64,000 bases of DNA from Microbacterium oxydans. GTDB lineage: Bacteria; Actinomycetota; Actinomycetes; Actinomycetales; Microbacteriaceae. The stretch lies in assembly GCF_000956405.1 (NCBI RefSeq), contig NZ_JYIV01000026.1, positions 1 to 64,000 of the forward strand, read 5' to 3'. Shown in pieces: positions 34,764-41,384 of the stretch (position 1 is the stretch's first letter; the number at the start of each line of letters is the position of its first letter). The notes beneath the pieces are model-generated. The model did not search any database. It saw only the letters and a list, made by a program, of their open reading frames with translations, and was not told the origin of the DNA. The position numbers were made by a program, and so were the translations under genes.

Positions 34764-35180
34764 ATGGCTCAGCGGAACACCTGGCAGCGCGAACGCGTGC
34801 GCGAAGCACTCGCCGACGCGCGCGGATTCGTGAGCGCGCAGAGCCTGCACGCCTCGCTGCGCGACGACAACACCGGCATCGGCCTGGCCACGGTCTACCG
34901 TGCCCTCGCCGGGCTCGCCGCCTCGGGAGATGCCGACTCGCTGCAGAGCCCTGAGGGTGAGGCGCTCTACCGCGCATGCACGACCCAGGGGCACCACCAC
35001 CACCTGATCTGCCGGTCGTGCGGCCTGACCGTCGAGATCGAGGCCAAGGACGTCGAGCAGTGGGCGCACCGCACGGCCGCCCTGCACGGATTCACCGAAG
35101 CCGCCCACGTCGTCGACATCTTCGGACTGTGCACTCCGTGCGCGAACAAGCGCGACGCCGAGAGGGCCGCGTCCGCGTGA
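34764..35180 (+). CDS. zur: Zinc uptake regulator of the Fur family
   Basis: A 138-residue Fur-family repressor. The winged helix lies at about residues 8-58 (VREALADARGFVSAQSLHASLRDDNTGIGLATVYRALAGLAASG). The metal region has GHHHHLICRSCGLTVEIE and FGLCTPCANKRD, that is two CxxC pairs for structural zinc. Genes on both sides concern zinc, which supports Zur over Fur. It overlaps the permease gene (GTGA). The Zur-type box at 31866 is the likely target. Confidence 0.88.
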   Translation: MAQRNTWQRERVREALADARGFVSAQSLHASLRDDNTGIGLATVYRALAGLAASGDADSLQSPEGEALYRACTTQGHHHHLICRSCGLTVEIEAKDVEQWAHRTAALHGFTEAAHVVDIFGLCTPCANKRDAERAASA

Positions 35181-36217
35181 GCTCCTCCGCAGCAACGGCG
35201 ACCCGTCACGGCCACTCCCATCGCCCGTCACCCTCGCCGCGATCGGCATGGATCGGCCTCGGCCTCGGTGCGGCCATCATCACCGCGCTGTTCCTGATCG
35301 ACGCCTTCCTGCCGAAGCTGTTCCCCGCCTCGCTGCCCACCCGCGCGCAGGACGGCCTCACGCTCGCGCTGAGCGTGCTCATCGAAGCCCTGCCGTTCGT
35401 GATCCTCGGTGTGCTGCTGTCGATCGTGGTGCAGGTGTGGCTTCCGGCCGACGTCATCCACCGCTGGCTGCCGAAACGCGCGTGGGCCCGTCGCGCGGTG
35501 CTGTCGCTCCTCGGCATGCTGATCCCGGTGTGCGAGTGCGGCAATGTTCCCTTCGCTCGCGGACTCATGATGCGCGGCCTCGCTCCGGCGGAGGCGATGA
35601 CGTTCCTCATCGCGGCGCCCATCGTGAACCCGATCGTGATCCTCACCACGCACGCCGCGTTCGGCTGGGACGGCGGCATCCTGGTGGCGCGGTTGGTCGG
35701 CGGATACCTGATCGCCAACCTGATCGGCTGGATCTACAGCAGGCACCCCGACCCCGACGGCATGCTCACGCAGCGTTTCGTCGACACGTGCGACCGCGTG
35801 ACCCACGAGCCCGGCACCCCTGTACGACGCAGCCTCACGCAGTTCCTCATCGAGCTTCGCGCCGTGATGCCCGCGCTGGTGATCGGCTCGGCGCTCGCCG
35901 GAGCCGTGCAGGTGCTCATCCCGCGGGAGTGGCTGCTGGCGATCGGCTCGAACCCGGTGCTGTCGATCGTCGCGATGATGGCCCTCGCGATGACGGTGGC
36001 CATCTGCTCGAACGTCGACGCCTTCTTCGCGCTGTCGTTCGCCTCGACATTCTCGTCCGGCGCGATCGTGGCCTTCCTGCTCGTCGGTCCGCTGGTCGAC
36101 ATCAAGATGCTCGCTCTCATGCGCACGACCTTCACCGGGCGCACGCTCGTCGGGATCGTCGGCATCGTGCTCGCGGCAGCCTTCGCGATCGGGATCGGGG
36201 TGAACGTCCTTGTCTGA
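35177..36217 (+). CDS. Permease of the DUF318 (ArsP/YcgR-like) family
   Basis: A 346-residue membrane protein with about eight helices. Diagnostic segments are IPVCECGNVPFARGLMMRGLAPAEAMTFLIAAPIVNPIVI and, in the second half, TVAICSNVDAFFALSFASTFSSGAIVAFLLVGPLVDIKM. The N-terminus begins with a His-containing segment (RHGHSHRPS). In actinobacteria this family usually sits beside a TIGR03943 protein, and the pair often belongs to zinc regulons. Here both follow zur, and this gene overlaps zur by 4 bp. Possibly metal trafficking. Confidence 0.82.
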   Translation: MSSSAATATRHGHSHRPSPSPRSAWIGLGLGAAIITALFLIDAFLPKLFPASLPTRAQDGLTLALSVLIEALPFVILGVLLSIVVQVWLPADVIHRWLPKRAWARRAVLSLLGMLIPVCECGNVPFARGLMMRGLAPAEAMTFLIAAPIVNPIVILTTHAAFGWDGGILVARLVGGYLIANLIGWIYSRHPDPDGMLTQRFVDTCDRVTHEPGTPVRRSLTQFLIELRAVMPALVIGSALAGAVQVLIPREWLLAIGSNPVLSIVAMMALAMTVAICSNVDAFFALSFASTFSSGAIVAFLLVGPLVDIKMLALMRTTFTGRTLVGIVGIVLAAAFAIGIGVNVLV

Positions 36218-37064
36218 GCGTCTGGCGCCGTCCGAGCAGACCGCAGCGCGCCTTCGCGCCCTCGGCACCCGCTGGCTGGGTGTCGGGCTCGCCGCCGTGA
36301 TCTCGGTGGTCACGCTCGGTCTGGGTCTCACCGGGCGCCTCAACCTCTACATCAGCCCCGAGTCGGTGTGGTTCGCGTGCGCCGCAGCCGTCGTGACCCT
36401 GGCCGGTGCGATCTGGTCGTGCACCCTCCCACTCGGCGAGGAGAACGATCACGGTCACGATCACGGTCGTGCCCCCGCTCCCACGCGCCGTACGGCACCC
36501 GCGGACGACGCTGACCTCGGGCACGACGACGCAGGGCGGGCCGCGCAGGCCTCATCGCGCCGCTCGCTCGCCGGGGTCGCTGCCGTCACCGGTGGAGTCA
36601 TCGCCTCGGGGGTGGTGGTGGCCGGCCTCGTGCTGCCGCCCGCCTCGCTGTCGGTCGAGCTCGCGATGTCGCGCGCGGGGGAGCAGAGCGCGCTGTTCGC
36701 GGGTGCCGACACGGTGGCCCTGGGCGTCGCCGACACCTCGACGTTCGGCGTCGGCGACTGGGCCAGTGTGTTCGCCGCGTCGACCAACACGGCCGCGTAC
36801 GACGGTGCGCCGGTGAAGCTCACCGGTTTCGTGACTCCGGATGATGCCGACGACGGCGTGAATCTCACCCGCCTGGTCATCACGCACTGCGTGATCGACG
36901 CGCAGACCGCCGTCCTCCCGGTCGACGTGAAGCCCGACGACTACGCGACCGGCCAATGGGTGGAGATCACCGGAACCGTGCGGGCGGATGCCGACGGAAA
37001 GCTCCGCATCGAGCCGACCGACGTCGTCGCGATCGACGAACCGGGAGACCCCTATGAGTACTGA
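36210..37064 (+). CDS. TIGR03943-family membrane protein
   Basis: A 284-residue protein. Two N-terminal helices (GVGLAAVISVVTLGLGLTG, VWFACAAAVVTLAGAIWS), a His/Asp-rich loop (ENDHGHDHG), a third helix, then an extracellular domain with VKLTGFVTPDDADDGVNLTRLVITHCVIDAQTAVLPVDV. That domain is the TIGR03943/YcgQ signature, with a conserved cysteine. It partners the upstream DUF318 permease. The start is TTG, overlapping the previous gene by 8 bp. A metal role is suggested by the His-rich loop and the zur context. Confidence 0.78.
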   Translation: MSERLAPSEQTAARLRALGTRWLGVGLAAVISVVTLGLGLTGRLNLYISPESVWFACAAAVVTLAGAIWSCTLPLGEENDHGHDHGRAPAPTRRTAPADDADLGHDDAGRAAQASSRRSLAGVAAVTGGVIASGVVVAGLVLPPASLSVELAMSRAGEQSALFAGADTVALGVADTSTFGVGDWASVFAASTNTAAYDGAPVKLTGFVTPDDADDGVNLTRLVITHCVIDAQTAVLPVDVKPDDYATGQWVEITGTVRADADGKLRIEPTDVVAIDEPGDPYEY

Positions 37065-38934
37065 CGACGAGCGCCCCGAGGTGCCCGCCGTCCCCCGCAC
37101 CCGTGCGGAGATGCGTGCGGCGCGTGAAGCCGCGGAAGCGGCGGAGGCGGAGCGGATCGAGCGCGTGATCGCGTCAGCCGAGCACGTCGCACCGTCCGCG
37201 GAAGAGGCCGCTCAGCCCGCAGATCCGTCGTCTGCGGATGCGTGGTCTCCGGCAGATGCCGTCGCAGAGGAGGCAGCCCTCCGGGAGGCAGCCGCTCGCG
37301 AAGCCGCGGCTCGGGACGCCGCGGTGCGCGAGGCGGGCGACCGAGAGGTCGCCGAGCAGGAGGCAGCGGCCCGGAAGATGGCCGCCTTCGAAGCCGCAGC
37401 CCGAGAGGATGTGGAGGCGACCGCGCACCCGCCGGTCCCGATCGCATCCGAGCCGATCTTCGTCGGAGCGGCCCCGGTCGCGGAGGAGGGTGCAGAGGCC
37501 ACGGAGCCGTACGCGCCCCCCGCGCCGCGCGTCGCCGCGGAGCCGGAGCCCGGACAGCTGCCGGGGAGTCGCCGCCGCTTCGTCGTCACGCTCGCTGCGG
37601 TGCTCGGTGTCCTCGTCGTCGTCGGGACGGGTCTGGGCATCGCGAGCCTTCTTCAGGGCCCGCGCATCAGCGATGTGCAGGTGAACGCCTCCCAGGCGAT
37701 CGAGTCCTCCGGCAGTCGAGTGATCGTGACCGCGAACCAGGCGCTGGCCGACATCGACCCCGCGCAGGTCACCGTCGAGCCGGAGGTGCCCTTCACGGTC
37801 GACGCCTCCGGTCGCGGCGTCGGGGTGCGATTCACGGTCCCGCTCGACGACTCCACCGAGTACACGATCCGCGTCAAGGATGTGGTGGGCGCCGGCGGCG
37901 GTCCGACGACCACGCTCACGACGAGCTTCACGACGCCGCCGTCGAACATCTTCCTGCTGCGCCGCGACGTCGGGGGCAAGGACAAGATCTTCCTCACCGA
38001 CCTCAGCGGAGAGAAGGCCGTGCCGGTCTTCGAGCACGACAAGATCAACGACTTCCGTGCGACGTCGACGCAGCTCGTGGTCTCGGTGGAAGAGGACGAC
38101 GGGTCCCGCCTGCTCGTGATGGACCGCGACGGCAAGAACCAGCGTGAGCTGAAGCTCCCGGGCGACGGCTACGTGGGCGCGATCCAGGTCTCCGAGCGGG
38201 GCGGCCTGGTCGGCTACAGCTACTCCGACAAGGAGCTGAGCGACACCCAGGGCCGTGCGAGCGTGCTCGTCACCCAGTCGCTGAGCGGCGACGACGACCC
38301 GCAGATCATCGAGGTCGCCGGTGCCGAGGCGAGCGTCTTCGTGTGGCAGTTCGTGCCCGACAGTGCGGCCGTGCTGTTCATCGACTTCGACGGAGCGCTC
38401 TCGCTCGTCGACCGTTCGACCGACGCCGGCGTGCAGTCCCTCGGCCTCGCGGCCACGATCCAGGGGATCTCCCGAGGCACGTACACGGCGATCGTGGAAC
38501 GGCTCGACGGCGCCGTGGTCGAACTCGATCTCGCGGACGGGACCGAGCAGCCCCTCGCGGCCTCCGACCCCGACTACGGGACGGCGAGTTCCATCACGCC
38601 GTTCCCCGGTGGCACGCTGCGCCACGTCGTGGCCCGTGACGACGAGGGCCTCCCGATCGGGCAGGTCGTCGTGCGGGTGGGCGACGACGGTGCGGCCACT
38701 CCGCTGGTCGAGGTCGGTTCGAAGGATTCGATCCTCCAGGCGTGTGCGTCGCCGAGCGGTCAGTATGCCGCCGTGGTCGTGGCGCCCGATCTGGCGAACA
38801 ACGCCTACGACGGGATGCTGCTGCCGCTTCCGGAGAACGTCGAGACGCACCTGATCGACATGGCCTCCGGCAAGGAGCTCGTGGCCCTCACCGGCTTCGA
38901 TGCCTCGTGGTGCCAGACGGCCCCGCGGTTCTGA
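37054..38934 (+). CDS. Single-pass membrane protein with Ig-like and beta-propeller-like ectodomain
   Basis: A 626-residue protein. Residues 1-170 are Ala/Glu-rich with probable coiled-coil (EAALREAAAREAAARDAAVREAGDREVAEQEAAARKM), residues 172-197 are one transmembrane helix, and an Ig-like domain follows (ISDVQVNASQAIESSGSRVIVTANQAL...). The rest is repeated beta segments like a WD/TolB propeller (IFLTDLSGEKAVPVFEHDKINDFR). The start at 37054 has GGGAG six bases upstream and overlaps the TIGR03943 gene by 11 bp. Function unknown; it may be a sensor or wall-associated protein. Confidence 0.7.
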   Translation: MSTDDERPEVPAVPRTRAEMRAAREAAEAAEAERIERVIASAEHVAPSAEEAAQPADPSSADAWSPADAVAEEAALREAAAREAAARDAAVREAGDREVAEQEAAARKMAAFEAAAREDVEATAHPPVPIASEPIFVGAAPVAEEGAEATEPYAPPAPRVAAEPEPGQLPGSRRRFVVTLAAVLGVLVVVGTGLGIASLLQGPRISDVQVNASQAIESSGSRVIVTANQALADIDPAQVTVEPEVPFTVDASGRGVGVRFTVPLDDSTEYTIRVKDVVGAGGGPTTTLTTSFTTPPSNIFLLRRDVGGKDKIFLTDLSGEKAVPVFEHDKINDFRATSTQLVVSVEEDDGSRLLVMDRDGKNQRELKLPGDGYVGAIQVSERGGLVGYSYSDKELSDTQGRASVLVTQSLSGDDDPQIIEVAGAEASVFVWQFVPDSAAVLFIDFDGALSLVDRSTDAGVQSLGLAATIQGISRGTYTAIVERLDGAVVELDLADGTEQPLAASDPDYGTASSITPFPGGTLRHVVARDDEGLPIGQVVVRVGDDGAATPLVEVGSKDSILQACASPSGQYAAVVVAPDLANNAYDGMLLPLPENVETHLIDMASGKELVALTGFDASWCQTAPRF

Positions 38935-38935
38935 G

Positions 38936-39700
38936 ATGATCGGCGGTTCTGGCTCCGACTCCGTGCGCGGTTCCGAGCCGCAGGAGGCTCTGCGCCGTGC
39001 GGTTCGCACCGACCTGAGCGGCTCCGCAGTCGACGTCGCGCCGCGTCTGCTGGGCGGTGAGCTGCGCACGGTCGTCTCCACCGCGGCGGGGGCAAGCCCG
39101 GTCGAGGTGCGGCTGCGCATCACCGAGGTCGAGGCCTACCACGGGCAGGGCACGGGCGAGATCCCCGACCCCGGCTCGCACGCCCGCATGGGACGCACGG
39201 CGCGCAACTCCACCATGTGGGGCGAGCCAGGGCATCTCTACGTGTATCTGAGTCACGGCATCCACTCCTGCGTCAACGTCGTGTGCGGACCGGACGGACA
39301 GGGCGACGGTGTGCTGCTCCGCGCCGGCGAGGTCGTGAGCGGCACGGAGATCGCGGCCGTGCGCCGTGGGGTGGCCCTTCCGCTCCGGCGCCTCGCGCTG
39401 CGGGATCTCGCCCGCGGACCCGGTCGCCTCGGGCAGGCTGTGGGTCTGCGGCATCCGATGCACGACGGGATCGACGCGGTCACGGGAGACGAACAGCACG
39501 GCGCGCGGGCGGAGCTCTGGCTGGGGCCGCAACGTGACGACGTGGTGAGCGGCCCCCGGGTCGGAGTGGCCGGCATCGCAGGGACCGCGGCATTCCCCTG
39601 GCGCTTCTGGATCGACGCGGAGCCCACGGTGTCGCCGTTCCGGTGGGGGCGGGGTGCCGCGGAGGCGTCGAATCGCGCGAATGGTCCGATGCCGGGTTGA
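38936..39700 (+). CDS. DNA-3-methyladenine glycosylase (AAG/MPG type)
   Basis: A 254-residue repair enzyme that removes alkylated and deaminated purines. TEVEAYHGQGTGEIPDPGSHARMGRTARNSTMWGEPGHLYVYLSHGIHSCVNVVC is the family core, with the glutamate of EVEAY as probable catalytic base. GDGVLLRAGEVV and ARGPGRLGQAVGL complete the fold. The last 11 residues (SNRANGPMPG and neighbours) are translated from the dispersed palindrome C, which also supplies the stop codon. The ORF may start slightly earlier, at 38900. Confidence 0.87.
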   Translation: MIGGSGSDSVRGSEPQEALRRAVRTDLSGSAVDVAPRLLGGELRTVVSTAAGASPVEVRLRITEVEAYHGQGTGEIPDPGSHARMGRTARNSTMWGEPGHLYVYLSHGIHSCVNVVCGPDGQGDGVLLRAGEVVSGTEIAAVRRGVALPLRRLALRDLARGPGRLGQAVGLRHPMHDGIDAVTGDEQHGARAELWLGPQRDDVVSGPRVGVAGIAGTAAFPWRFWIDAEPTVSPFRWGRGAAEASNRANGPMPG

Positions 39701-39724
39701 CATGGCGCCAGGTGCGCGATTCGA
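39668..39724. repeat. Dispersed palindromic element, copy C, overlapping the 3' end of the glycosylase gene
   Basis: TCGAATCGCGCGAATGGT (39668-39685) opposes GCCAGGTGCGCGATTCGA (39707-39724), 14 of 18 positions pairing. The arm is the one seen at 4126 and 34651. The left half is inside the glycosylase reading frame, whose TGA (39698-39700) lies in the loop. The right half lies before the ribosomal-protein promoter region. Confidence 0.72.
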
Positions 39725-39742
39725 ACCGGGCTCTCGCCGTGC

Positions 39743-39780
39743 TAAACTGACTCTTTGTCTGCGCACACTCCTGTGCGCAG
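39743..39780 (+). promoter_or_regulatory. Putative promoter -10 and leader hairpin of the rpmB operon
   Basis: TAAACT (39743-39748) fits the actinobacterial TANNNT -10 box. Eleven bases later CTGCGCACA (39759-39767) pairs perfectly with TGTGCGCAG (39772-39780) across a CTCC loop, so the transcript would begin with a stable hairpin. About 110 untranslated bases follow before rpmB. No Zur-type box is visible here. The promoter is tentative; the hairpin is clear. Confidence 0.45.
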
Positions 39781-39889
39781 TTCGCATGCTTCCCCTTCTG
39801 CGGCCGAGAGATCGGCGGGTCGTGGTCGCGTGCAGACAAGGGATCTTGGGTGGGGCCGTCCGGCCTCACGGTATAGAAGGAGTCACATC

Positions 39890-40126
39890 ATGGCAGCAGT
39901 GTGCCAGGTGACCGGAGCTGTTCCCGGCTTCGGACACAATGTCTCGCACTCGCACCGCCGGACGAAGCGCCGCTTCGACCCGAACGTGCAGAAGAAGACG
40001 TATTTCGTTCCCTCGCTCGGTCGTAAGATCACGCTCAACGTGTCCGCCAAGGGCATCAAGGTGATCGACGTCCGCGGCATCGAGAACGTGGTCAAGGACC
40101 TCCAGGCGAAGGGTGTGAAGCTCTAA
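39890..40126 (+). CDS. rpmB: 50S ribosomal protein L28, zinc-independent type
   Basis: A 78-residue L28. [57 protein letters not shown] is the short form with only one cysteine, lacking the CxxC pairs of the zinc-binding paralogue. AAGGAG lies seven bases before ATG. It overlaps rpmG by one base (TAATG). Cysteine-free L28, L33 and S14 form Zur-regulated operons in Streptomyces and Mycobacterium; here zur is 5 kb away, but no Zur box is seen at the promoter. Confidence 0.92.
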   Translation: MAAVCQVTGAVPGFGHNVSHSHRRTKRRFDPNVQKKTYFVPSLGRKITLNVSAKGIKVIDVRGIENVVKDLQAKGVKL

Positions 40127-40296
40127 TGGCCAAGAAGGCTCAGGACGTCCGTCCGATCATCAAGCTGCGTTCGACGGCAGGTACGGGTTACACGTACGTG
40201 ACGAAGAAGAACCGCCGCAACACCCCCGACCGCCTCGTGCTGAAGAAGTACGACCCGGTCATCCGTCAGCACGTCGAATTCCGAGAGGAGCGTTGA
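40126..40296 (+). CDS. rpmG: 50S ribosomal protein L33, cysteine-free type
   Basis: A 56-residue ribosomal protein: [19 protein letters not shown] and [24 protein letters not shown], ending HVEFREER. This is the C-minus L33, with no cysteine at all. It starts at the A of the rpmB stop (TAATG) and ends 3 bases before rpsN, so the three genes are clearly one operon. Confidence 0.92.
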   Translation: MAKKAQDVRPIIKLRSTAGTGYTYVTKKNRRNTPDRLVLKKYDPVIRQHVEFREER

Positions 40297-40299
40297 TCA

Positions 40300-40605
40300 A
40301 TGGCTAAGAAGAGCAAGATCGCTCGCAACGAGCAGCGCAAGGTCATCGTCGAGCGTTACGCCGAGCGTCGCGCCGAGCTGAAGAAGACCCTGATCGACCC
40401 GAACGCCACCGACGAGGCCCGCGAGGCCGCACGCGTCGGCCTGCAGAAGCTGCCGCGCAACGCGTCGCCGGCTCGCGTGCGTTCGCGTGACGTCATCGAC
40501 GGCCGCCCCCGCGGTGTCCTCACGAAGTTCGGCATCTCGCGTGTCCGCTTCCGTGACATGGCACACCGTGGCGAGCTGCCCGGTGTCACCAAGTCGAGCT
40601 GGTAA
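40300..40605 (+). CDS. rpsN: 30S ribosomal protein S14, cysteine-free long type
   Basis: A 101-residue S14: [68 protein letters not shown]. The long form lacks the CxxC-CxxC zinc site of the 61-residue type. With the L28 and L33 above, it allows ribosome assembly without zinc. Whether a second, zinc-binding set exists cannot be seen from this window. A strong terminator follows at 40621. Confidence 0.92.
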   Translation: MAKKSKIARNEQRKVIVERYAERRAELKKTLIDPNATDEAREAARVGLQKLPRNASPARVRSRDVIDGRPRGVLTKFGISRVRFRDMAHRGELPGVTKSSW

Positions 40606-40620
40606 GTCTCAGCAGACAGC

Positions 40621-40658
40621 CGAAAGGGGCGGGGATCTTCGGATCCTCGCCCCTTTCG
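40621..40658 (+). terminator. Terminator of the rpmB-rpmG-rpsN operon
   Basis: CGAAAGGGGCGGGGATC (40621-40637) pairs with GATCCTCGCCCCTTTCG (40642-40658), one mismatch in 17, across a TTCG tetraloop. It begins 16 bases after the rpsN stop. There is no T-tract, which is common for actinobacterial terminators. Confidence 0.8.
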
Positions 40659-41008
40659 CGTACCCCGGGTTCCGCGATCCCGCGCCGGCTCAGGCGGGCA
40701 CGCGGCATCAGGCGAGTCGGCCACGAGGATGCCTGTTCTCGCGTGTTCGCCTGTTCTCGCGCGTCACGTACGCCGGCATTTGAGCGCACTTCCAGCGCCA
40801 TGCCTGAGGCGCACCGACCCCTCTGAGTGCCCCCGAACCTGTGACTGGAGTGACAAAAGTGACGCGACACGCCCAGTAATTGCCCAAAACCCGCGAAATG
40901 ACGCGGAAATGAGGGTGGTGGTTGGTACATTCAAGGCGGTCGACAGACCAGGAGCATCCGCTCCGACACCCCACAACGATGCGACGGTCTTCGTCGCTGG
41001 AGGATGAC
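40659..41008. other. 350-bp non-coding stretch before the HU gene
   Basis: No credible gene is seen. It contains a 13-bp direct repeat GCCTGTTCTCGCG (40731-40743 and 40749-40761, offset 18 bp) and a pair CGCGAAATGA / CGCGGAAATGA near 40892-40912. It also has an AT-richer segment with TACATT (40926-40931), a plausible -10 box for HU. The HU transcript would then carry a leader of about 70 bases. Confidence 0.4.
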
Positions 41009-41296
41009 ATGGCTGACAAGTCCATCACCAAGACCGAGCTCGTCGCGAGCATCGCTTCCGCCACCGGCCAGAGCCAGGCCACCGTCTCCGGTGTCCTCGA
41101 CTCGCTGTTCGCCACGGTCTCCGACGCTGTCGCCAAGGGCAGCAAGGTCTCCATCCCGGGCTGGATCTCCTTCGAGCAGGTCGACACCGCTGCTCGCACG
41201 GGCCGCAACCCGCAGACCGGTGCCGAGATCAAGATCCCGGCCGGCAAGCGCGTCAAGGTGACCGCTGGTTCCAAGCTCAAGGCTGCCGTCAAGTAA
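41009..41296 (+). CDS. hup: HU-family nucleoid DNA-binding protein
   Basis: A 95-residue HU protein: ITKTELVASIASATGQSQATVSGVLDSLFATVSDAVAKGSKVSIPGWISFEQVDTAARTGRNPQTGAEIKIPAGKRVKVTAGSKLKAAVK. The DNA-binding arm (TGRNPQTGAEIKIPA) and the helical dimerisation body are intact. There is no Lys/Ala-rich C-terminal tail as in mycobacterial HupB. GGAGG lies five bases before ATG. HU bends DNA and packs the nucleoid. Confidence 0.93.
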   Translation: MADKSITKTELVASIASATGQSQATVSGVLDSLFATVSDAVAKGSKVSIPGWISFEQVDTAARTGRNPQTGAEIKIPAGKRVKVTAGSKLKAAVK

Positions 41297-41313
41297 TTCG
41301 ACCGCACCTCTTC

Positions 41314-41347
41314 GAAGGCCGTTCCCGTTTCGACGGGAGCGGCCTTC
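41314..41347 (+). terminator. Terminator after the HU gene
   Basis: GAAGGCCGTTCCCGT and ACGGGAGCGGCCTTC form a near-perfect stem with a TTCG tetraloop, 17 bases after the HU stop codon. Confidence 0.8.
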
Positions 41348-41384
41348 GTGCTTTCTCATCGCCGGGCGCGCCTAGGCTGGAGGG

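Noticed and set aside
37174..39123. 649-codon open frame on the minus strand
   Set aside because: Shadow of the beta-propeller membrane protein; no domain and atypical composition.
39697..39725. TTGACA (39697) as -35 box of the rpmB promoter
   Set aside because: At 17-bp spacing the partner would be TTCGAA, not a -10 box; TAAACT at 39743 is too far away, so the match is probably chance.
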